A stretch of DNA of 64,000 nt from Paralichthys olivaceus. Taxonomy: Eukaryota; Chordata; Actinopteri; Pleuronectiformes; Paralichthyidae. How positions within the stretch are numbered: position 1 is the first letter of the stretch; every line of letters starts with the position of its first letter. The position numbers and the translations under genes are program-made. Positions 49,149 to 59,100 of this stretch are shown in pieces. The notes beneath the pieces are model-generated. The model did no database searches. It saw only the letters and a list, made by a program, of their open reading frames with translations, and was not told where the DNA came from. The stretch lies in assembly GCF_024713975.1 (NCBI RefSeq), contig NC_091098.1, positions 24,850,316-24,914,315 on the forward strand. The letters run 5' to 3'.

Positions 49149-50185
49149 GGAAGAAAAGGGTGAGATTGCTCTAAAGCGAACGTCAAAAAAACGGAGGAGA
49201 GGTAAAGGTGTGTAACGTGTGCTCACAATGTCCCTGTTCACAGAAAAGCTTTTCCCACCATCTCTTTTAAAATCTTGTCTTTTCAGCTTCTAGTTATATA
49301 CGATGAGCTGTTTGTGCCTTTAACAGGGAATTCAACCTTCTAACATTGTGAACTGACAAAAGCTGAAATCAGAAAAACAACACTGCAGTTGTTTAGAAAA
49401 AAAAAAAACCAATGATCCTGTTTTTCTTTCTTCTTCTTATTCATTCTGCAAAACTGTTTCGTCACGGCCGCTCGCGTAAAAGCTTCTAAATCGCCAAGTT
49501 CGAGAATGTTTTCCTTTGGGCCTCGATACGACGGAGATCAGCTAATCGCTCGAGTCGCTGAAGAGACTGGAAGCTCAGCTGGAGCTCTGAAAATCACCTC
49601 ACTTATGTTATTCACAAACGATGCCTGACGGAGCGGTTTTTACATCTAATGGTTCCAAAATGCTACAGTTCGGAATTGTTTTATGCTAATTCAGCTCTGG
49701 AAAATTCAACGTGAGAGAGCTGCGGAGTTTTGAAGTCTGTCCTTCAACCCCGAACGTGTCCTCAGCCTCCCTGCTGCTCCCAGCGAGCGATACCCAGCTG
49801 GGCTTTTCCATCAAAGAGTCTCTGCAGCCAAACAGTCAGCGTTTGGAAAGTCTCTGAGATCTGCTCGGCCCTGGACAGCTCAATATTAAATGTCCAGCCA
49901 GGCTCTTCTGAGGACGACACGGGTCAACGCAAGACCCACGTCGCAAATCAGAGACCCTAAAACCTGAAAAGACGAAGTGCTTCACACAACTAGTCGACTG
50001 ACGGTGGTCCTAGATCAGTTCTGGGGAGAGTGCTCTGGGACTAGACTCGAAGGACGGAGGACAGAGAAGGAGAGAGAGGGAAAGAGACAGAGGGGTTGTG
50101 TTTCTCCTCAATCAGACAGACAGGACGTGGATCAGCAGGAGGGAGGAAACCCCCTTCTGGGCTGCCGGGTCACAGGTGGCTCTGC

Positions 50186-53100
50186 TCAGGGGCTGGCGGG
50201 GGGCCGGGGCGAGGGGCAGGAGCCCTGGCTGTCGAAGCTGGCCGTCCTCGCCTTCCACTGCAGGACACAGAGACACAAGGCGATGATTCATGGGGCACAC
50301 ACTGCTTATTTTTACAGCAGTGTCACTGTCAGGTCACAACACAGGAAATATCTGCCCTGAGGAGAGAGACTGGGAAACAGGAACATGAGGAGAATAATAT
50401 AATATATAATAATATTAAGAAGAAGAAGAAGACACATTAAGATAATGGAGGAAAATCCTAATATATTAATTCAGAATATTAAATTGTAGAGAGGTGATGA
50501 ATATAAATATTCTATAAAACAATTCATGTTAATAGAAAGTTATTATCTGCCTCATTTCAAAGCTTTGGAAATACAATTCCACGATGTTTAAGGAGACGTG
50601 AACGGGTTGTCATTGTCTCGGTAGCTAGCATGCTAACGCTACATCGTTATTGAATGATTTATGCACGATAATCCCGTATTCTGACGTAATTTCATTCCCC
50701 TACCTGAAGATACATGATGTGCTTAATTTAACTATAGCGTACAGCAGCAAGGTTACTGAACACAACTACTCCTCTAATAATAAAGCATCCTGGCAGGGCG
50801 GCATACTCAACCGCTGCTCGTAGCCTGAAGCTGTGTGCTTTTGATTTATGTGTGAGACAACGCAGAGTATCCCAGCTTTTCAATTTCCCTTCGGATGAAT
50901 GGTAAATGGCATCGCGCCATAACTGCCATAGTAAAGAGGGAAAGCAGGATCACCTGCGTTAACACAGATGTTATTTGGATATTATAGGTTTGTAACTTTA
51001 GTAACTGCAGGCGATAGCATTGGTTAATTTAAGATCTAGACAACGTAATTAAAATGAAACTTTCTGCCGCATCTATTTACATGGACGACTCCTGATGACG
51101 TGTCAGGGCCTTAAACAGAAAATACTCAATTAGTGATGCATTTGACTGTTGCATTAGGGGATACATTACCGTTTACGAGTACTTTTAATAATTGAGGTAT
51201 ATTTGAAACGAGGGTAAAAGAGTTCATGTGGTTTTTGTCAGTTTTTTTGTACTTTTACTGAAGTCAAAAGTTCTTCCTCCACCACTGGCTCTTAGTAGTT
51301 TTACTGCATGGATCACTTTGATAGTGGAGTAAATAAAAGAGCATCATTTTCTCAATTACTTCTCGGCGGGTTTACCACATTTTCATTCTGGACTTAGGAT
51401 CAGACGCACTGACTTGAAAAAAATGTGTGTATTGTGTGTTCAGATTTTCCTGGGATGTGTGTCAGAGCAGGATTACAGTCGCTGCACCTTAATCGACAAC
51501 ACGAGCTGTGTGCCGCTGCAACCATCTGAAGCGTCGGCCCCGGAGCAGCGCATCACCTGAGAGTTACCAGTTAAGTCCCTGATTCCTCATTCCACATGAG
51601 AAACACACACGGAATAATCCGGTCTTGAACCTACCTCCTTCTCGGATTTCTTAGACTCCAGCAGGGGGTGCCAGTGTGCAATGGGTTTGCGTGGATAAGC
51701 CAGCATTTCGTTCCAGTGGTCCCTGCTGAGCCCCTCGGCGCTGCACCCAACCCGCATCACACCAATGATCTCATTATGACCTACCCTGTGGGGACAAACA
51801 CATATAAATACACGTATGAACACGTCTGATTCAACCTGACACGACATCTCCTACATCAGATTATTGTTTGTAATTGCACAAAGGACGTCTTGTAATCGAA
51901 GGAGACACAAATCTGCATCTGGACGTCCTCTCGATTGATGCAGCGAAATCTGCCGCCAACTGTCCCTGATGTGACACTGGACTTGACTCATCCCACGAAG
52001 GCCAACAGAGCAGATCTCCGCCCCTATTAACCACGTCTGAAGTATAAACGGGAGCAGACTTTGTTCTCCTTCACAATAATCCGTAGATTATTAGCGGGAG
52101 CTGATTTAATCCCAGCATAAAAGCAGACGACGCAAGGAGCTGTGTTTTTAATCCAGGGAGTGTCTGCTCCTTTTATAGAACACAGTTCAGTCTGACCTTT
52201 TGAGTCTGACCTTTAACTCGCCCGTTCTCTTTCTGTCAGCTCTCCGCACCGTGTCCACCTCCCTCGCTCTCCTGTTGGAGCTTCGTAAATATAAGGGTAG
52301 TAAATGAGCTTTTCTCTGTAGAAATGCAACATTGAACACGAGGGATGATCTGAATCTTTGTAGGATTAACTTCATGCATGTTTCAGTGCTTCTAATAATT
52401 AATGATGCTTTGCCACAAAATAAAGTTCAACCTTGTTAAATATCATTAAATAGTAAAAACCTCCCGTCTCTCTCACTGAAAACACAAACACACTGCAAAT
52501 ACTTTTAAGTTTCTACTTTTGTATTTTACTGGACTATGATCGTATTAAAGTAATATTTTAAATTCAAGGTGAGCGCAGAGGAACGTCCCTCAGTGTGAAA
52601 CTCGTACATCGCTCTGCAAAGAAACACGTCCAACATCCAAGTGAAGTTACAATAACCGAAACTAATTTTAAAAATAATTTCTATTTGCTTTTCTCGTGGT
52701 TTGTTTAGTATTTTCAGATTTGTGCTAAATTAAATTTGCACTACTTCATCACCAAAGACATTGTGTTGATATAACTTGCTAACTTGAACTTAATTAATTT
52801 GAATATTACCAACTTGTAAGTTTTACAGAGCGCTTCTATTTTTGCTGCGCCAGAAACAATTATCTGTTATTTTTCTTTATTGACTAAATAAATTATTCCA
52901 CGAAATGTCAACAAATGCCATCACAGCTGTCCAGAGTCCACGGGGACATTTTCAACGACTTGTTTTGTTCAATCTTATATTAAGATTAAGAATCAAAGCA
53001 AAGTTTCTCGTTGTAGATCCTTGAACCAGAGTTTAATTGGCATTTTTCTCATTATTTTTGAAAAGACAATAGATGAAGACAGAAGCTGCGTCTCAACTTT

Positions 53101-56100
53101 CTCCTGTTTTACTAAAATGACGTTTCAATCTGATTTTAATGCATCAAATAATATCAAATATAAGATCAGCCTAAATTGACAGAAACCATCGTTGGGAAAA
53201 AAAATATTTAACATGTACTTTGACTTTTTAGCTTGGAGCATGTCCCATCCTTTAACGTGGAGGAGACCGGACCTGTACTGCAGCCAGCCACTGGGGGATG
53301 ATCAGGATGGTTTGGGAGTTGTCATATCCTCCATCTTTATATTAAGTCAAAGTCCGAATCCATCAGTAAATTAACAAACCAGCTGTTCGACTCGTTGATT
53401 AGTCGACTGATCGTGTCGGCTGGAGTTTGTACGTACAAATCGTAGTCCATGACGGAGATGTGCAGGCTGACGTGGTCCATGCTGTCGGGCGGGATGTCGA
53501 AGATGATGGCCTCGTTGTAGGTGGGGTTCAGAGTGTTCTTCTTAATGCTCGTCTTCTTCTTTTTCAAACGTCTGCCGTCGCATATGAGCGACACTTTGAC
53601 ATACGGATCTAAAGGGTGAGAACAGACATAAAAATATCACTGAGTCTCACTGAGGAATCTGCAGGAGCCTTGATTAGCATGAAGATCGGGCCTCTGGGAG
53701 ACAAAGCTTTTCCTGTGTTTGCTTTGACTTTAACAGTTGAAAGACGCCCGTCAAGACCGAGCCGTCAGTGGCCTATTTCATCACTCAGTGTGTGTTTTAA
53801 CATAAGCACGAGTGAAACCCCGGAGGACCTGGCATCAGCAACGTGCAATAAATGAAGATGAGGCAACGCCCTGTGTAAACAGAGAAGATGGGAGGCCATG
53901 GATAGCTTAAGTAGCATGACTTTGAAAGCTTCCTGATGAATGCTGATTTCAATCTTCATCCGACGGCGGCAAATAGCCTGTATGATCCATTATGCTGCGT
54001 TTTGGAGCGACGTAAGCCGCCCTGAATCTATAACAACAAACCAGAGCGCTTGCTTTGGAACCCAATGTGCTCGGAGGCACAATCTGGAAGCTGCGGGTTT
54101 ACGAGGCACAGACTGGAATAATGGCAGACAGCTAAACCCCTAAAAACTCGAGGGGATTAAAACTGTGACTCACTTTAGGATCATGAAATGTCATTAAACA
54201 CGGCAGGAAAAACGTCACATTGGAGTCTGAACCCTGGTATTTAATGCACAATAAATGTCACATCGTACAAGTGATATCTGTGTTTTTAGGGAAACAGGGA
54301 ACGGAGAAGTGGAACAGCAAGTCTATTAAAATAAACAGCGCGCCTGCAACAATGTGCTGACAACGTCTTAACGTCGCAAGTGATGAATATTAATTGCGGC
54401 TGAAATAAACAGAACGCAGCGGTAGAAGTGGCTCTCCACTGTTTGTTCATTGTATCTGACACACTTACAATTGGATATTCAAAGGGCGGCTGTGTGTGTG
54501 TGTGTGTGTGTCTGCAGCTGGAGGTGAATCACACGAACACACAGCTCCAGTGCACACATGGAACATACCTGAGTATCCAGTGATGTCCATGGCCTTGAGG
54601 TTCCTGCACTTGATGACGGTCAGTGTGAGTCTGCCGGCGGTCGGCAGGTAGCACAGTGAAAACATGATCTCTCCAAGGTCAACGCTTTCCTGCAAGGACA
54701 CGCACACACACACACACACACAGACGCACGGAGAAGAGAATCTCCTTCAGTGTCACATTTATATTCAGCACACTCCACAGTCTCTTTCTCAAAGTCTTTC
54801 TGGGATAAAGAAGATATTTTGTTCATTGTCAGAACAAGAGAAACTAATATAATATCAATAAACCGGTGTCCTGCAGTTACATCATTCTCACCTATGATCA
54901 CAGGGAACGAGCACAGTGGTACAGATATTATGATGAGAGGTTTGATGCCACTCTCATTTCTAGTGGAATAAGTTCATACTTAAGTATCTAAGTATCCACA
55001 GAAGACTGTAGCTCCATAATGAATGCACAGACATAAAATCAATCTTCTCATCTAACTTGAGGCGAGACAGCAAATCAGTGTCAACCCAAACTCTGAGACT
55101 TTACAGGCTTAAGGATTGCGTGCGTCTCTTTTTCAGGTAGTAAAGCATTATGGGTAATGCTGAGATTCTTACTCAAGACATATTTGAACATTGGAGATAA
55201 AAAAAATGTAAAGTTGGAAAAAAATGTTGATGAAAAAAACAGCAGAGAACTGCTCAAACCAAAAGTTATGGACGAAGCCTAAATCGCCCGTGGGTGTCAA
55301 TGGTGGTGGTTTGTCTCTGTGACCCCGTTCGGACCCGGCGACATTCTTTTCGCGGTGTGAATGCAGATGCCACATGTGAAGGATGATGATTGGATCTGTC
55401 AGGTGTTAATACAAGGTCAGGATGTCGGCCCTGTAATGGACTGGCCGGGGTGAGCCCCGCCTCTCACCCACTGCCAGCTGGGACTGGCTCCAGCTTCCCC
55501 TCCCAGTGACCCTCGGAGGAGGAGATAATAGATGGATGAGGCTGAACAACTTGGGTTTATCCAGAGATTCTGAAATCAAAGCCAATCAACTGTGTGTATT
55601 TTACCAAAACAGATGATTTAGATAATTAAAAAGCCTAATTTCTGTTGTTTCCACATGATTATCATCAGAGGAAATTTACAACCCAGCAATCGAAACAGAA
55701 CGTAAACCAATTAGCCACAAAATCAACAAGTGTCAGTGAAGCGTTTTGTTCAGAGGTTTTTATCATCAGGTGTCGTCAGAAATCAGACGGATTCTATGGT
55801 TTGAATTATTTTCGAGACGCGCAGCCTGACTACCGACTGAAACATCGACGTTCACTTGTGTAAACACAGTCCAGCGTGTGATAAAACCCTCAGGTGGAAT
55901 CAGACTCCTGTTATCTGTCCCGTGTGAGTTCTTAGCTCCATCCTAGAAACAGTATCGAGGTCGTGCACGCCCCTAATCACTCTGAATGAGCTCAGAGAGA
56001 GAGAGCCGCACTGATTGGCAAATCCCGACTCGTCTTCTGTGTGAGTGCGCGCTTCTTAACGTCTCCTCTCGTGCTCTCACCGCTTGCACTTCGGCTTTCA

Positions 56101-59100
56101 CTGCTGTGGAAGTGAGATTCGGTTTGAAGGGTGTGAAGGTGCGGCCATAATGTGAGAGCGCAGCAGAAATGTCGAGTGTTGTAAAAGCAACGAAGTGACA
56201 CTTTGATTGCGCTCGTAGAAAACGCAGGCTGGCTTGTTGCAGGTCATCGCCTGAGCTGTTTTCAGCCACGTTTGCTCGGTGGACGGTGTCGGCCGGTCCA
56301 GGCTCATCAATCTAATTCAGCAAACACCTCATGGATTACGTCACGAAACTTTTTAAAGACTTTTAATGTTCCCAAAAGGATGAATTCCTCCAACTTATCT
56401 TTGTCATGAACCAAACTAAAAAGTTCAAATGTAGATCGAATCAGACACTGATGTATGTTTCTGTAAAGTTTAATCAGTTACTTGATGATATCAAATATTG
56501 ACAGCTGAGACTGACTCCTGATTGGTCGACCTTTAGTCTGATATTTCTTCCTTATTAGTCGTTTTCTGGATTTACATGGAACCCTCTTTGTGTTTAGTCA
56601 CTTCCACAGTAGATCATTTATCCTGGCCACTGATTAACATGTAAAAACCTTCACATAATAAATGTTAAGATTGAAAGAACGCATGAGAAAATGCCTGAGG
56701 TCGATATCTACCGATTCTTTATCTTAGTAATGTTTGTAGGTTGATGTTATCGATGATCCTTGATCTATGAACTGAAGGAATCTGCTGCTTCTCCTCCCCC
56801 TGATTGATTCTCATTAAGCTGCACAGTGTTTTTAAAGTCAAGTCTTCATCTGACCCAAAACTTTCATTACACACCACTTTTCACCGTGTTTTTGTTTCAA
56901 CTAAAATCCCACCATCTGTGCATTCTTTATGCTGCCAATCTTGACTTTAATGTGAGCAAGGGACTTTGTCATAAAATCATTCGGTGGTTCGATAAAGTTT
57001 GCGTGCCAGGCAGAGTACCCTCGCCTTTCTGCCTCCTAAGCAATAACGTATGAGATTATCGAACGATCCTTGAAAGAAGCTCAAGTTCAACAACCGGAGG
57101 GAGGGGAAGCCGTCTGATGTGAAGGCAGCGAGGAGGTGAAAATGTGACGAGCGCTCTAAGAGAACAAACACGGAGCCAGATAACATTGGCACAGAGAGTT
57201 CCCGAAAGCGGCCCCTGGACATCAACAAGTAACGAAGCCAACAGGAAAACAATTACAGGAGTAAACTGCGAGACAGAAATATCCTCGTGTTCGAGGTGTT
57301 GTGACTGCAGCGAGTCCCTTTATGTATTTTAAGAAGTGCCAATTATGTTTATGTCCAATAAAAATCCTGAGCTGTGGATCTGAATCCTAATGCTTTTGCT
57401 GAGAGATGCATTTCTAGTGATGTGCTTCACATTGCAGGGCTGGGGGCAGGATTTTACACACACACACACACACAGACACAAACTTTCTAAACTTGTTTTT
57501 GCTGATTGGTACGGAGCCCTACAGGAGATATTTATTCATCTTACAGAATAGAAAAATATAAACGGCTGTGACTTTAGGAGGCTTTAAATTATTCAGTGAT
57601 ACATGAAACTATCTATTTGTGGGTGTGGATACTGTTAATGTGAAATATCACATTAACATCATCATGAAATATTGATCATCTATGTTGTAGATACTGTATT
57701 TTGATATTTCTGCTTTAAGACTAATTTAAACTCAAGTTAATACGGAAACCGATGTACCACCGTGCTCGCAGCCAATAGTTCAAGCCAGACAACCAAAGTC
57801 AGTCGGAGCACACTTATACATACTGGCAGCATAAATGAGGCTTAAACCACATTACCTGTTGTTATCTGACGTTGATTTAATCTACTGGGTGGAAAGTGAA
57901 TATTTTAAAGATTATTATATTATTCTTGAAGTACTTTGTTTGTTCTTGTCAGTAAAAATCATCAAACTGACGAATGTAAGGTCGAGCATGGACCTCGTCA
58001 GAGCAGCACAGCTGAATCACAATGTGTTCATGATGATCCACGCAGGCGACACCACAGGAGCCTGGAGCCGCTTCACCTGAACAGAATGTTGTCGTTCTTA
58101 ATTTATCCAGGACACCTGTGCTTTTCCTGCCATGACGTGCCAGAATGTCTGCTGTGAAAAAGGACGTTCAGGTTCACATTGAGGTGTCGACTTTGTTGAG
58201 CGACTGTTGAACAGAGTCTTCGTCTGTTAGTCCGACATCTGTCAAGTCGACTTTGTTCAGATTTGTTTCTTTTTTTGGACGAAGGAACAGGAAACACTCG
58301 AGGTAAACCACTAACTCAAGTCTGCCGCTACACGACATACTCCTTCACGCCTGCACACGACACACCAAACCAACAGAATTTCCAAATTGTCATCATTGTC
58401 GTGATGAGCCGCTCCCCAAGAACAGCTCATCACGACAAATTTGTGAGAACCTGCTAAAATTCTATGATCGACAACGTACAGGAAACTGAATCGACACCAT
58501 GATCTGACCCCCTCCCTTCTGACCCCCTCCCTTTTGCCTGGGCCCCCCCACACCCCCCAAAGTGACTTGGCATGCTCCTGAACCCAACGTCCGCCCGACG
58601 CCTCTGACTCTTGCTTCCCTCTAAGTGGGAGAAGTTTCAACATCCGCATCGATTTGAGCCGAGAGACCAAGCACGAAGACGTCTCCTGTACATATTGTTC
58701 TGTGCATTTACATAATTATTCCACATGACTCGGCACACTGACTCTTTGTTCCTCCACACACACACACACACACACTTGCTCACTTTATGTTACAGAGAGC
58801 CTGTTGCCTTGACGCTAATAAATATTCAATTTGACGATCACACAAAGGAGTGATGGAGAGCCACAGACCGACCGAGGCAGCTCTTCTCTGCACCTTGTCT
58901 AAGACTCATTTTCCACCGAAATACCAACAACTCAATTCATACTTCCTCTTTTCAATAAACCTGAATAAATGAATGAATGAATGAAGAGAGAGAATTTCCT
59001 CTTGTAATACATCCAAACATTTAACTGATACGGTTTGTATTAAAGCCAGACTGATAATGGACTTGAGCTGCACCACCGCTTCAGGTTCTGAGGACTGACT

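Larger units (their letters stand above)
44591..50185. other. Tail-to-tail interval between olfml3 and syt6
   Basis: No coding exon is recognised. The left part should hold the end of the olfml3 3' UTR; the first plus-strand AATAAA after the stop is at 45519-45524. The right part should be the syt6 3' UTR; the first minus-strand AATAAA below its stop is the reverse of 49143-49148. GT-rich microsatellites lie at 45021-45070 and 48424-48459. Small open frames here are not gene-like. Confidence 0.6.

Noticed and set aside
58396..58438. microRNA gene
   Set aside because: A 14-bp stem with a 15-nt loop is far too short for a pre-miRNA, and the flanks do not extend the pairing.
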